Assembly (NCBI GenBank): GCA_016789405.1
Contig: JAEUPQ010000008.1
Span: forward strand, 1 to 64,000
DNA length: 64,000 bases
Origin: Lysobacteraceae bacterium
GTDB taxonomy: Bacteria > Pseudomonadota > Gammaproteobacteria > Xanthomonadales > Xanthomonadaceae
Reading direction: 5' to 3'
Below the pieces are notes generated by a model. It ran no database searches, had not been told where the DNA came from, and saw only the letters and a program-made list of their open reading frames with translations. Made by a program: the position numbers and the translations under genes. Of this stretch, positions 12,446 to 23,305 are shown one piece after another. Positions within the stretch are counted from its first letter, which is position 1. The number at the start of each line of letters is the position of its first letter.

Positions 12446-13365
12446 CTCGGCTTCTGGCTCTGGATGCGATGCCGCGCGCGATGGCAGTGGCTGTTCTCGC
12501 CATCACGTTCCTGGTTGCCGGGTGCGCGAAGACGACTGTCGTGCGCAGCTCGTCCGCATCGCGACCACCAGCGTCCACTGCGGGCGGCAAGCCTGTGCAG
12601 ACCTCCGGCAAGACGGTCACGGTGCGCAAGGGCGACACGTTGTATCGGATCGCAAGCGCGCATGGCGTGAGCGCGCTGGACATCGCCATGTGGAACCGCA
12701 TCGCGCCGCCATACACGATCCATCCCGGGCAGACCCTCCGTCTGTCCGCGCCGGAGCCCACGCGGCCGGCAAGGCCCGGGACGACGCAGGCCTCGACGAC
12801 CGGCAAGCCGGCGTCAGGCGCATCGACGACAGCTCCCGCCAGGCCGTCAGAAGCGGGCAAACCCGCCGCTGGCAGCAAGCCGGGCACGACCGGCAAGCCC
12901 TCGACGGCAACCGTGACGAAACCGGCCCCCTCCGCCGGGAGCACGAAGCCGGCCGGAACGTCCGCGCCCGCTGCAACCCCGGCCCCCGACGCTGGATTCG
13001 CATGGCGCTGGCCTGCAGATGGCAGCGTGGTCGGCCGCTTCGTCGCCGATGACCCCACGCGCCAGGGCATCGACATCGGTGGCAAGAGCGGCGCACCGGT
13101 GCGCGCCGCTGCCGATGGCGTGGTCGTCTATTCCGGTGCCGGTCTCGTCGGCTATGGCGAACTGATCATCATCAAGCACAGCGAGCAGTGGCTGTCGGCC
13201 TACGGCCACAATCGCGCACGCCTGGTCAATGAGGGGCAGCGCGTGAAAGCCGGCGACCAGATCGCCGAGATGGGTCGCAGCGGCGCATCGCGCGACATGC
13301 TGCACTTCGAGATTCGATACAACGGCAAGCCGCAGGATCCTCTCTCGGCCCTGCCCAAGCGCTGA
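12442..13365 (+). CDS. nlpD: NlpD-like lipoprotein, LysM plus degenerate LytM/M23 domain
   Basis: Activator of the cell-division amidase AmiC in the periplasm. The GTG start overlaps the upstream stop; an alternative is ATG 12469. A lipobox (LVAGC) places the mature N-terminus at about Cys31. One LysM repeat (VRKGDTLYRIASAHGVS, about residues 58-100) is followed by a Pro/Ala/Thr-rich linker and a C-terminal M23 domain from about residue 190. The zinc-site pattern is broken: GIDIGG lacks the HxxxD histidine and MLHFEIR has Met where the first His of HxH should be, as in non-catalytic NlpD activators. Confidence 0.92.
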   Translation: MTRLLALDAMPRAMAVAVLAITFLVAGCAKTTVVRSSSASRPPASTAGGKPVQTSGKTVTVRKGDTLYRIASAHGVSALDIAMWNRIAPPYTIHPGQTLRLSAPEPTRPARPGTTQASTTGKPASGASTTAPARPSEAGKPAAGSKPGTTGKPSTATVTKPAPSAGSTKPAGTSAPAATPAPDAGFAWRWPADGSVVGRFVADDPTRQGIDIGGKSGAPVRAAADGVVVYSGAGLVGYGELIIIKHSEQWLSAYGHNRARLVNEGQRVKAGDQIAEMGRSGASRDMLHFEIRYNGKPQDPLSALPKR

Positions 13366-13397
13366 AACGCCCGGTGTCCGCTCGAAAGGAGTCGCAG

Positions 13398-14243
13398 ATG
13401 TTGCGCCATGGATTCGCCGTGTTCTGCCTGTTCATCCTCTGGCTTGCGGGAGACATCGCGCCTGCGTCAGCGCAGGCATCGTCGACGACATCGCAGCCCC
13501 TGGTGGTCGGCGAGACCTTCACCCTCGATTCGAAGCGCATGGGCGAGACCCGGCGCATCAACGTCTACCTGCCGCCGGGCTACGACGAGCGTGCCGACGC
13601 GAAGGTGCCTGTCCTGTACATGCCCGATGGCGGCATCGCAGAGGATTTCCTGCATGTGGCGGGCCTCATGCAAGTGTCGATGGCGAACGGCACGATGCGG
13701 CCATTCATGCTGGTGGGCATCGAGAACACGCAGCGGCGCCGCGACATGACCGGGCCCACCGAAGTCGCCAGTGACAGGAAGATCGCGCCCGTGGTCGGTG
13801 GCTCGGCGGTCTTTCGCGCATTCATCCGCGACGAACTGATGCCGGAGATTGCGCGCCGTTATCGCATCACGGGGGAGACCGCGATCGTCGGCGAATCCGC
13901 CGCGGGCCTGTTCATCATGGAAACGCTGGTGCTGGCGCCGGAGATGTTCGATGCCTACATCGCCATCGACCCCAGCCTGTGGTGGAACGATCGCGCTCTG
14001 GCGAAAGGCTTCGCTGCATTCCTGGAAGCGAATGCCGATCTCAAGGCCCGGCTGTTCATCGCGCACAGCGGTGAACCGAGCATCGCGGATGTGGTGAAGA
14101 CGCTGCCGGCCGTGCTCGATGTTTCGGCCCCGAAGGGATTGCGCTGGCATTACCTGCCATTGCCCGAGGAAACCCACGCAACGGTCTATCATCCTGCCGC
14201 GCTGCGTGCGTTCCGTGTCCTCTTCGCGCCGGAAGCGCGCTGA
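13398..14243 (+). CDS. Secreted alpha/beta-hydrolase, putative esterase (esterase D/IroE-like)
   Basis: 281 aa with a Sec signal peptide ending ...APASAQA. It shows the putative esterase fold: VYLPPGYDERADAKVPVLYMPDGG, nucleophile elbow VGESAAG (Ser in GxSxG) and a late histidine in EETHATVYHP. Such enzymes hydrolyse small esters or siderophore lactones; the substrate here is unknown. AAAGGAG at 13385-13391 fixes ATG 13398. It follows nlpD by 32 bases and ends 7 bases before the convergent M15 gene. Confidence 0.85.
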   Translation: MLRHGFAVFCLFILWLAGDIAPASAQASSTTSQPLVVGETFTLDSKRMGETRRINVYLPPGYDERADAKVPVLYMPDGGIAEDFLHVAGLMQVSMANGTMRPFMLVGIENTQRRRDMTGPTEVASDRKIAPVVGGSAVFRAFIRDELMPEIARRYRITGETAIVGESAAGLFIMETLVLAPEMFDAYIAIDPSLWWNDRALAKGFAAFLEANADLKARLFIAHSGEPSIADVVKTLPAVLDVSAPKGLRWHYLPLPEETHATVYHPAALRAFRVLFAPEAR

Positions 14244-14250
14244 CCGAACC

Positions 14251-14880
14251 TCAGCGTTTCGTGTTGCACAACGACGTGCGTCGCGTGCGATCCGTGCCCC
14301 AGGTGCGGTAACCCGCGGTGTCGATGTGGATGGCCGTGGACGTGTAGAAGCCCAGGCCCATGCGCGCGCGCGGCCCGTGCTGCCGCCACCAGGCGCACAG
14401 GTCCGCGACGTTGTCCGCCCGTTCCGGAAGATCGAAATCGATGGCGTTGTTCTGCATGTGGCGACTGCTCGATGCTCCGCCTGCGCAGCGATTGATCCTC
14501 GAATCGCGCCAGCCCGAACGTGCCAGGGCGGGATCGAGCAGGCCCGCCTCGCGAAGCCTGGCGATCACGCGCAATGTCGGTTCGATGTTCGGCTGGAGTG
14601 CGGCGGGCGGCGTCGCGAACTCGTCGTGCAGGCAGATCCGCCAGCGCCGGGACGTCCGGAGCAAGGCGTCCATCGGCATCGTGTCGCCCAACTGCTGTCG
14701 CTGGAGATGCGCGCGATATGCGTCGACCTGCACGCGATGGCCTGCGTCGAGCCAGCGTTCGAAGCGGGGCTTGGCCACTGCGCCGCGAGCAGGCGATCGC
14801 GGTGCGTCATTGCAGGAAGCCAGCAGGATCGACACGGCCAGCACAAGGGCAAGTCCTGCGCCCGATGCAACGGACTTCAC
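14251..14880 (-). CDS. M15-family peptidase-like lipoprotein
   Basis: 209 aa. GTG 14880 is the start, 4 bases after the Mth938-like stop codon. The signal sequence ends in a lipobox (LLASC), so it is probably anchored to a membrane facing the periplasm. The pattern SSSRHMQNNAIDFDL followed by a later HID matches the His-Asp-His zinc site of M15 D,D-carboxypeptidase/endopeptidases (SxHxxGxAxD variant, with Asn in place of Gly). It may trim peptidoglycan peptides; the substrate is not shown. Confidence 0.75.
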   Translation of the reverse strand: MKSVASGAGLALVLAVSILLASCNDAPRSPARGAVAKPRFERWLDAGHRVQVDAYRAHLQRQQLGDTMPMDALLRTSRRWRICLHDEFATPPAALQPNIEPTLRVIARLREAGLLDPALARSGWRDSRINRCAGGASSSRHMQNNAIDFDLPERADNVADLCAWWRQHGPRARMGLGFYTSTAIHIDTAGYRTWGTDRTRRTSLCNTKR

Positions 14881-14884
14881 CAGG

Positions 14885-15259
14885 TCAGCCGCCGAGCACG
14901 AAACCGGCGACGACGCGGCGGCCTTCGCTTGCCAGCACGTTGAAAGTGCGGGCGGCGGCGGCATTGGTCATCGTTTCAAGACCGATGCCGCGCGACAGGC
15001 ACGCGGCCATGGTCACGGGGGGCGGGAAGGCCTGGCTTGCACCGCTGCCGAGCAGCACCAGTTCCGGCGAAAGCGCCAGCATCGGCTCGAGGTCGGCCGG
15101 TGTCATTGCCCGGATGTCGTGGACCGGCCAGTCTTCGATCAACTGGCGGGGAGAAAGGATGAAGCTGCGGCGCAGTTCGCGCTCGTTGACCTTGGCGCCG
15201 ACGCCATCGGCGCCGCGCAGGAAATACTCGAAGTCGGGCTGTTCGAGGTGGAGCAGCAT
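14885..15259 (-). CDS. Mth938-like domain protein (DUF498)
   Basis: 124 aa. Matches the Mth938-like fold seen in small proteins of unknown function: SPRQLIEDWPV, then LLLGSGASQAFPP and a conserved GIGLETMTNAAAARTFNVL, which is the family's most characteristic stretch. It lies between yhbY and the M15 gene on the minus strand. No catalytic role is established for the family. Confidence 0.85.
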   Translation of the reverse strand: MLLHLEQPDFEYFLRGADGVGAKVNERELRRSFILSPRQLIEDWPVHDIRAMTPADLEPMLALSPELVLLGSGASQAFPPPVTMAACLSRGIGLETMTNAAAARTFNVLASEGRRVVAGFVLGG

Positions 15260-15310
15260 CGGCGGATTGGCTCGGGAAAGCGGGGCTGGGCACGCGGAAG
15301 AGCGGTACCG

Positions 15311-15616
15311 TCAGGCCCTCGGCAACACGATCTGGCGATGGTCCTTGCTCTGGCGGTACAGGACTGCGACGTTGCCGATGCGCTGCACCAGCGTCGAGCT
15401 GGTGCGTTCGGCCAGGTCGCCGATCATCGCATCGCGGGCATCGCGGTCCTCGGCAGCCACCCGGATCTTCAGCAGTTCGTGGTGCTCCAGGGCCACCTCG
15501 ACTTCGGCCACCACGGCGTCCGTCACCCCCTTGGCGCCCACCTGGAGCATCGCCTTGAGGCCATGGGCCTGGCCACGGAGGAATCGGATCTGGGCGTTCG
15601 TCAGGGAGCTGGGCAT
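15311..15616 (-). CDS. yhbY: CRM-domain RNA-binding protein YhbY
   Basis: 101 aa, the CRS1-YhbY domain protein associated with pre-50S ribosomal subunits. The N-terminus LTNAQIRFLRGQAHGLKAML and the GxxG-type loop QVGAKGVTDAVV are diagnostic, with the LVQRIGNVAVLYR end typical of the fold. Divergent from rlmE, another 50S-related gene; the 126-base gap should hold both promoters. Confidence 0.92.
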   Translation of the reverse strand: MPSSLTNAQIRFLRGQAHGLKAMLQVGAKGVTDAVVAEVEVALEHHELLKIRVAAEDRDARDAMIGDLAERTSSTLVQRIGNVAVLYRQSKDHRQIVLPRA

Positions 15617-15742
15617 GCAGTACGGGCGTGGATGGATCGTCGCGCAGGGTATCATGGCCGGCAGGCAGCCCGCTGGCCGGGCGTCTGATCCACAGCGGCG
15701 ACGCGCCCGCCTCCTTTTCCTTCCGAGCTTCGTATCCCCCGC

Positions 15743-16375
15743 ATGTCCCGCAGCAAGAGCAGCCACCGCTGGCTCAAGGAGCACTTCTCCGACCCCTACG
15801 TCAAGAAGGCGCAGGCCGAAGGCATGCGCTCGCGCGCGGCCTACAAGCTGGAGGAACTGGTCGAGCGCGACCGATTGCTCAAGCCGGGCATGGCGGTCGT
15901 CGACCTGGGGGCGGCCCCGGGTGGCTGGTCGCAGTGGGTTCGCCAGAGCCTTGGCGACACCGGCCGAGTCGTGGCGCTGGACATCCTGGACATGCCATCG
16001 CTGGCGGGCGTCGAGTTCATCTGCGGAGATTTCCGCGAGGACGCCGTCCTCGCCCAGCTGGAAGCCCTGCTGAACAGCCAGCCCGTGGACCTTGTGCTGT
16101 CCGACATGGCCCCCAATATGAGTGGCGTGGATGCCGTGGACCTGCCCCGGGCCATGCATCTGGCGGAGCTGGCGATGGATTTCGCCGACCGCCACCTGCG
16201 TCCCGGGGGCACCTTCCTGATCAAGCTGTTCCAGGGGGTGGGGTTCGATGATTACGTCCGGGCCTTGCGCAAGCGCTACGCTCGTGTCGTGATCCGCAAG
16301 CCGGCGGCGTCGCGAAAGCGTTCGCCCGAGGTCTACGCCCTGGCCCAGGGCAAGCATGCGGCGCCGGTCGGATGA
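15743..16375 (+). CDS. rlmE: 23S rRNA 2'-O-methyltransferase RlmE (FtsJ/RrmJ)
   Basis: Methylates U2552 of 23S rRNA late in 50S assembly. The 210 aa sequence shows the SAM motif [14 protein letters not shown] and the K-D-K-E catalytic set in AAYKL, SDMAPN, LIKLFQG and RSPEVY. Located upstream of ftsH as in most gammaproteobacteria, with 104 bases between. Confidence 0.96.
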   Translation: MSRSKSSHRWLKEHFSDPYVKKAQAEGMRSRAAYKLEELVERDRLLKPGMAVVDLGAAPGGWSQWVRQSLGDTGRVVALDILDMPSLAGVEFICGDFREDAVLAQLEALLNSQPVDLVLSDMAPNMSGVDAVDLPRAMHLAELAMDFADRHLRPGGTFLIKLFQGVGFDDYVRALRKRYARVVIRKPAASRKRSPEVYALAQGKHAAPVG

Positions 16376-16479
16376 CCGGAATGCATGCTCCCGGGACCCC
16401 ATGCCCCCATCCCGTGCCCTAATTCGTTGTGTGATCTGACAAGGCCCGTCACCGGGTCGCGAGTGGAAGGAACAAGACC

Positions 16480-18387
<1,908 letters not shown>

Positions 18388-18398
18388 TCCATTGACCG

Positions 18399-18429
18399 AG
18401 AGGCCGAAGCATTGCTTCGGCCTCTTTCG
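18399..18429 (+). terminator. Intrinsic terminator after ftsH
   Basis: A perfect 12-bp stem (AGAGGCCGAAGC / GCTTCGGCCTCT) with a 3-base loop, followed by TTCGTTG. It ends 43 bases before the next gene's start. Confidence 0.75.
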
Positions 18430-18471
18430 TTGTGCCATCGATATCCGACTTTCCAGGCGAGTTCCCGCTTG

Positions 18472-19032
18472 ATGCGAACCCTGCGTCGATTGGCCGAAGA
18501 CGTGTTCGAGGTTCCGGACTTCCTGTCTGTGCAGGAATGCAGTGCACTGGTCGCCGAATCCGAGGCGCATGGCTACAGCGAGGCGGGTGTCGGGGAAGCC
18601 CAGCAACGCATCGAGATGATCCGCAACAATGATCGTATCGTGCTGTTCGACCCGGCATGGGCCGACGAATTCGAGTCGAGGCTGCTCTCGCTGGGGCTTC
18701 CGGTGCTCGACGGACAGTCCGCGATCGGTTTCACGCGTTGCTGGCGGTTCTACCGATACGGGCCGGCGCAGCGATTCAAGACCCACCGGGATGGTTGCGT
18801 GGAAGAGCGCGGACTGCGCAGCCGCCTGACCTTCATGATCTATCTCAACGACGGATTCGAGGGTGGTTCGACGCGATTTCGCCGGAATTCGTGGGAGGTC
18901 GGGGGGCCCGCGCTGGAAGTGCGCCCACAGTTGGGCAAAGCACTGTTGTTCGTCCACGAGCGCTGGCACGAGGGGGGCCTCGTGATGAAGGGCATGAAGT
19001 ACGCACTGCGAACCGATATCCTCTACGGCTGA
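18472..19032 (+). CDS. 2-oxoglutarate/Fe(II)-dependent oxygenase, prolyl 4-hydroxylase-like
   Basis: 186 aa double-stranded beta-helix protein of the P4Hc type. The iron triad is visible as His-x-Asp in FKTHRDG and a distal His in FVHERWHEGG; SRLTFMIYLNDGFEGG is the family core strand pair. The substrate is unknown (hydroxylation of protein or small molecule). The upstream in-frame ATG at 18412 lies inside the terminator hairpin and is rejected in favour of ATG 18472. Confidence 0.85.
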   Translation: MRTLRRLAEDVFEVPDFLSVQECSALVAESEAHGYSEAGVGEAQQRIEMIRNNDRIVLFDPAWADEFESRLLSLGLPVLDGQSAIGFTRCWRFYRYGPAQRFKTHRDGCVEERGLRSRLTFMIYLNDGFEGGSTRFRRNSWEVGGPALEVRPQLGKALLFVHERWHEGGLVMKGMKYALRTDILYG

Positions 19033-19068
19033 CCGTACATGCGCCTGCGATCGGCGCGGGAGGCTCCG

Positions 19069-19968
19069 ATGTTCGATGTTTCTCCCCAGCTTGACTGCGC
19101 CGGTCGCGTGCTGGTGCTGGATCGCCCGCGCGTGATGGGCATCGTCAACGTCACGCCGGATTCGTTTTCCGATGGCGGCGAACATGCGACCGTCGATGCC
19201 GCCGTCGCGCATGCGCTTGGCCTGGCGGACGAGGGTGCGGACATCCTCGACATTGGCGGTGAATCGACCCGGCCGGGTGCCAGCGAGGTGTCGATCGAGG
19301 AGGAACTGGCCAGGGTGATCCCCGTGATCGAGCGGCTGTCGAAGCAAACGACGCTTCCGATCAGCATCGACACCTCCAAGCCGGAGGTGATGCGGGCCGC
19401 GGTCGCTGCCGGCGCGGGGATGATCAACGACGTCCAGGCGCTGCGTCGCGAAGGCGCGCTCGATGCCGCGGCCGCGCTGGGCGTGCCCGTGGTGCTGATG
19501 CACATGCAGGGCGAACCGCGATCGATGCAGCAGGCTCCCGACTATGACGACGTGGTCGCCGAAGTGCATCGGTTCCTGGCCGAGCGAATCTTTTCCGCCG
19601 AAATGGCAGGCATCGCGAAGAAGAAGATCGTCGTCGATCCCGGCTTCGGCTTCGGCAAGACCACCGAGCACAACCTCGCCTTGCTGGCGCGACTCGATCG
19701 CTTCGGCGATCTCGGCGTGCCGGTGCTGGCCGGCCTGTCGCGCAAGCGCAGCATCGGTGAACTGACCGGACGGGACGACCCGCATGCTCGCGTGCACGGC
19801 TCGGTTGCGGCGCATCTGATCGCGGCGCAGCGAGGCGCGATGATCCTGCGCGTGCACGATGTCGCGGCCACGGTCGATGCGATCAAGGTCTGGGATGCCG
19901 TGGCGAAGGTGCCGATGCCCAAGCCCAGGTCCGCTTCGCCGGGCATCCGCTGGCCGGACGATGCCTGA
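19069..19968 (+). CDS. folP: Dihydropteroate synthase
   Basis: Joins p-aminobenzoate to dihydropterin pyrophosphate in folate synthesis; the sulfonamide target. The 299 aa TIM barrel has MGIVNVTPDSFSDGG, DIGGESTRPGA and the DPGFGFGK phosphate loop. ATG 19069 is preferred (GGGAGG at 19058-19063) over an earlier ATG at 19039. It normally follows ftsH directly; here the oxygenase gene is inserted between them. Confidence 0.95.
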   Translation: MFDVSPQLDCAGRVLVLDRPRVMGIVNVTPDSFSDGGEHATVDAAVAHALGLADEGADILDIGGESTRPGASEVSIEEELARVIPVIERLSKQTTLPISIDTSKPEVMRAAVAAGAGMINDVQALRREGALDAAAALGVPVVLMHMQGEPRSMQQAPDYDDVVAEVHRFLAERIFSAEMAGIAKKKIVVDPGFGFGKTTEHNLALLARLDRFGDLGVPVLAGLSRKRSIGELTGRDDPHARVHGSVAAHLIAAQRGAMILRVHDVAATVDAIKVWDAVAKVPMPKPRSASPGIRWPDDA

Positions 19969-19987
19969 GGCTCCGTCGTCGGCCGAG

Positions 19988-20212
19988 TTGTGCACAACAG
20001 CTGTGGGCAACTCGTGGAGTCTTCCTGTGGACAACCTGCTGCGAGCCTTGCGCTGCGTGGCTTCGCGACGGTCTGATCAAATTTTCGCCACGCATTCCGA
20101 GTGGCCAGACTGGTGATTTTTTGATCAGGATGGCTCTGGTGCCCGTGGCCATTGGGCCGCAGCCGATCATCCACAGGCTTGTGCATCGGTTGTCCACAGG
20201 TGCTGTGGATCG
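19988..20212. promoter_or_regulatory. Cluster of DnaA-box-like sequences
   Basis: Between the convergent genes folP and alkB. Near matches to TTATCCACA: TGTGGACAA at 20026-20034, TCATCCACA at 20167-20175, TTGTCCACA at 20190-20198 (one mismatch each), and weaker ones at 19988-19996, 20002-20010 and 20204-20212. An AT-richer segment with two TGATCA sites (20074-20079, 20122-20127) sits in the middle. Confidence 0.4.
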
Positions 20213-20238
20213 CAGCGCATGATGGTGCCGCAGTCGAC

Positions 20239-21315
20239 TCAGCGCGTTCGTTGCGCGTGGAACATGCGTACGCGGGGATCGATGACGCGGAACCACAGCG
20301 GCGGGAACAAGGCCAGCACGAACATGGCTGCGTAGCCACCGGGCAGCTGCGGGCTGTCGGGATGGTGCAACAGCGCCTGGTAGCGACGACGCGGCGTCTC
20401 GTGATGATCCGAGTGCCGTTGCAGGTGGAACAGCAGCAGGTTGCTCAGGAGGTAGTCCGAGTTCCACGAGTGAAGGTGGGTCGTGCGCTCGTAACGGCCG
20501 TCCGAGAGCTTGTCGCGCTCCAGGCCGTAGTGCTCGATGTAGTTGATGATTTCCAGCGAGCACGCGGCGAGGAAACCCTGGGCGAAGAAGAAGGCCACGC
20601 CGGCGACGCCCAGCCACAGACCCATCGCGACCGCCATGGCCAGCCACAGTGCGGTCCAGCGCAGCAGTTCGTTGCCCGGGTGCCAGGCCGAGCGCCCATG
20701 TCGTTGCAGGCGGTGCGCCTCCAGGCGCCAGGCATTGCGGGTATTGCGGAACAGGGCGCGCGGCAGGAAATGCCAGAGCGACTGGCCGAAGCGCGCGCTG
20801 GATGCGTCCTCAGGTGTCGACACATGCACGTGGTGCCCGCGGATGTGTTCGATCTTGAAGCCGGCATAGCCCACCGTCGTGAGCAGCAGGCCGCCGAAGG
20901 TGCGTTCCAGCCGGGTGTCCTTGTGGATCAGCTCGTGCGCGACGTTGATCGCCAGCACGCCACCGACGATGCCCTGAGACAGAAGCCAGCCGGCAAGGCC
21001 GAAGGGTCCGAAATCGGCGTCGATGGCATGCCGCGCCGACCAGGCCAGCACGCCGACCTGGGCGGGAAGCGCAGCGAGCGTCATCCATCGGAAGCTGTCG
21101 TCGGCTTCCAGCGGCGCCGCGTCATCGGGATCCGGGTTGCGCGGGTCATGGCCCAGCGCGTAATCGGCAAGCGGCAGCAGAACGAACAGGAAGAACAGCG
21201 GGAACCAGGCCAGCAGGTCCGGGTGCCCGCTGCGAGCGCCCAGCCATCCGGCGGCCGGCATCAGCGCCGGCACCACGAAGACGAGAAGGAAGCCGAATCG
21301 TTTCCAGAGGGGCAT
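20239..21315 (-). CDS. alkB: Alkane 1-monooxygenase (AlkB-type)
   Basis: Integral membrane non-haem di-iron hydroxylase converting n-alkanes to 1-alkanols. All four signature boxes are present: HELIHK, EHIRGHH, LQRHSDHHE and NYIEHYG; hydrophobic segments precede and separate them. The 358 aa length is slightly short of the usual ~400. The electron donors rubredoxin and rubredoxin reductase are not in the window, nor is an AlkS-type regulator. Divergent from putP. Confidence 0.93.
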   Translation of the reverse strand: MPLWKRFGFLLVFVVPALMPAAGWLGARSGHPDLLAWFPLFFLFVLLPLADYALGHDPRNPDPDDAAPLEADDSFRWMTLAALPAQVGVLAWSARHAIDADFGPFGLAGWLLSQGIVGGVLAINVAHELIHKDTRLERTFGGLLLTTVGYAGFKIEHIRGHHVHVSTPEDASSARFGQSLWHFLPRALFRNTRNAWRLEAHRLQRHGRSAWHPGNELLRWTALWLAMAVAMGLWLGVAGVAFFFAQGFLAACSLEIINYIEHYGLERDKLSDGRYERTTHLHSWNSDYLLSNLLLFHLQRHSDHHETPRRRYQALLHHPDSPQLPGGYAAMFVLALFPPLWFRVIDPRVRMFHAQRTR

Positions 21316-21446
21316 GCCGCCAGCCTACGCCGAAGTACGGGAGGCGCAAACTGCGTGGACGTGCCCTGCGTCGCCGGCCTGGGCCATGCCGTCCGCCGAG
21401 CCGGTCGGGGTATGCTGCGCGCTTCGCCCGTTCCACGGAATCGACC

Positions 21447-22955
21447 ATGACCGCTGGCCAGCCGTTGCTCATCACCTTCGGCGTCTATCTGATCGCCATG
21501 ATCCTGATCGGTTTCTGGGCCTGGCGCTCGACGCGCAGCTTCGACGATTACATCCTCGGCGGCCGTTCGCTGGGCAGCGTCGTGACCGCGCTGTCGGCCG
21601 GTGCCTCGGACATGAGCGGCTGGCTCCTGATGGGTTTGCCCGGGGCGCTGTACCTCAGCGGTGTGTCCGAGGCCTGGATCGCCCTGGGGCTGGTCGCTGG
21701 CGCCTGGTGCAACTGGAAGTTCGTGGCCGGGCCGCTGCGTGTCTACACCGAGCGAACCAACAATGCGCTGACCCTGCCGGACTACTTCACCCATCGCTTC
21801 GAGGACCGCAGCAAGGTCCTGCGCGTGCTTTCGGCCGCGGTGATCCTGGTGTTCTTCGCCGTGTATTGCGCCAGCGGCATCGTGGCCGGCGCGCGCCTGT
21901 TCGAGAGCGTGTTCGGCGTGCCCTATGCCGAAGCGCTGTGGTGGGGCGCGGCCGCGACCATTCTCTACACGCTGGTCGGTGGCTTCCTGGCGGTCAGCTG
22001 GACCGACACCGTGCAGGCGTCCCTGATGATCTTCGCCCTGGTGCTGACGCCGGTCATGGTGGTGATGAGCAGCGGCGGCTTCGACGCAAGCCTCGCGCTG
22101 ATCGAGCAGGTCGACCCGACCAAGCTCGACTGGTTCAAGGGTGGCACGCTTGGCTTGGTCGGCATCGTGTCCCTGCTGGCCTGGGGCCTGGGCTATTTCG
22201 GCCAGCCGCACGTGCTGGCGCGTTTCATGGCGGCCGATTCGCTGACCACCATTCCGAAGGCGCGGCGCATCGGCATGGGCTGGATGGTGTTGTGCCTGTT
22301 CGGTGCGATGGCGGTCGGCTTCTTCGGCAATGCGTATTTCGCGCAGCATCCCGACCAGGTCGGCCCCGTGGCCGCGAATTCCGAGCGCGTCTTCATCCAG
22401 CTGTCGACGGTGCTGTTCAACCCGTGGGTCGCAGGCGTGCTGCTCTCGGCGATCCTCGCGGCAGTCATGAGCACCCTGTCGTGCCAGTTGCTCGTCTGCT
22501 CCAGTGCGTTGACCGAGGACCTGTACAAGGGGTTCCTGCGTCCGGGTGCCAGCCAGCGCGAGCTGGTCTGGTTCGGCCGCGCGATGGTGTTGGCGGTGTC
22601 GCTGCTCGCGATCTGGATTGCGCGCGATCCGGACAGCAAGGTGCTCGGACTGGTGTCCTATGCCTGGGCCGGCTTCGGCGCGGCGTTCGGCCCGGTGGTG
22701 CTGTTCTCGCTGTTCTGGGGACGCATGACCCGCAATGGCGCACTGGCCGGCATGCTCGTGGGCGCGGTGACGGTGATCGCGTGGAAGGAGCTGGTGGTCG
22801 CCGGCGGCATCAGCGCGCTGTACGAGATGGTGCCCGGTTTCATCGCAGCATGCCTTGCGATCGTCGCCGTCAGTCGACTCGGCCGTGCGCCGTCGGACGC
22901 TGTGCAGTTCCGGCACAAGGGCGTGCAGGAAACGTTGAAGGTGCATGGCTACTGA
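21447..22955 (+). CDS. putP: Sodium/proline symporter
   Basis: Solute:sodium symporter family, about 13 membrane helices in 502 aa. SAGASDMSGWLLMGLPG in the second helix region is the PutP signature around the Na+ and proline sites; RTNNALTLPDYFTHRF and MSTLSCQLLVCSSALTEDLY are also typical. Likely imports proline for nutrition or osmoprotection. It is alone on its strand for 90 bases downstream, with a probable promoter in the 131 bases shared with alkB. Confidence 0.95.
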   Translation: MTAGQPLLITFGVYLIAMILIGFWAWRSTRSFDDYILGGRSLGSVVTALSAGASDMSGWLLMGLPGALYLSGVSEAWIALGLVAGAWCNWKFVAGPLRVYTERTNNALTLPDYFTHRFEDRSKVLRVLSAAVILVFFAVYCASGIVAGARLFESVFGVPYAEALWWGAAATILYTLVGGFLAVSWTDTVQASLMIFALVLTPVMVVMSSGGFDASLALIEQVDPTKLDWFKGGTLGLVGIVSLLAWGLGYFGQPHVLARFMAADSLTTIPKARRIGMGWMVLCLFGAMAVGFFGNAYFAQHPDQVGPVAANSERVFIQLSTVLFNPWVAGVLLSAILAAVMSTLSCQLLVCSSALTEDLYKGFLRPGASQRELVWFGRAMVLAVSLLAIWIARDPDSKVLGLVSYAWAGFGAAFGPVVLFSLFWGRMTRNGALAGMLVGAVTVIAWKELVVAGGISALYEMVPGFIAACLAIVAVSRLGRAPSDAVQFRHKGVQETLKVHGY

Positions 22956-23047
22956 GCCGCTGCCTCGTGCATGCATCGCGACCGGATTCGCCGTCGTCGA
23001 TCCATCGTCTGTCATGACGTCGCACGCGTGGCGGCCTATCCCCGGGG

Positions 23048-23305
23048 ATGCGAACGATGGAATTTCCGCCTGAAGTGGTTCGCGCCAAGGCTGAACGCGA
23101 TCGCTGGCAAACCATCCTGCTGCTGAGCGCCATGTCTTTCGTGATCGTCATCGGATCGATCGGGTTCGCGATCCGGTTCGATAGCAAGGCAGCCCTTGCG
23201 CTTGCCTTCATCGCCTGCGTGCTCCTCGCCGGGTACATGATGTTTGCCTGGGTCCGGATGCTGCGCGCGCACATGAAACTGCGCCGATTGCAGCGGATCC
23301 AATGA
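23048..23305 (+). CDS. Small two-helix membrane protein
   Basis: 85 aa, with two hydrophobic helices (about 22-42 and 50-70) and basic ends ([16 protein letters not shown]). No domain recognised. An alternative start is ATG 23057. Its stop overlaps miaA by four bases (ATGA), which supports it as a translated gene and suggests coupling, but not its function. Confidence 0.7.
   Translation: MRTMEFPPEVVRAKAERDRWQTILLLSAMSFVIVIGSIGFAIRFDSKAALALAFIACVLLAGYMMFAWVRMLRAHMKLRRLQRIQ

Noticed and set aside
14251..14964. Longer M15-peptidase reading to 14964
   Set aside because: The extra N-terminal residues fall inside the Mth938-like gene and lack a signal peptide; GTG 14880 yields a clean lipoprotein signal.
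20026..20198. Chromosome replication origin
   Set aside because: DnaA-like boxes alone are insufficient; no dnaA, dnaN, gidA or rpmH neighbours are here.
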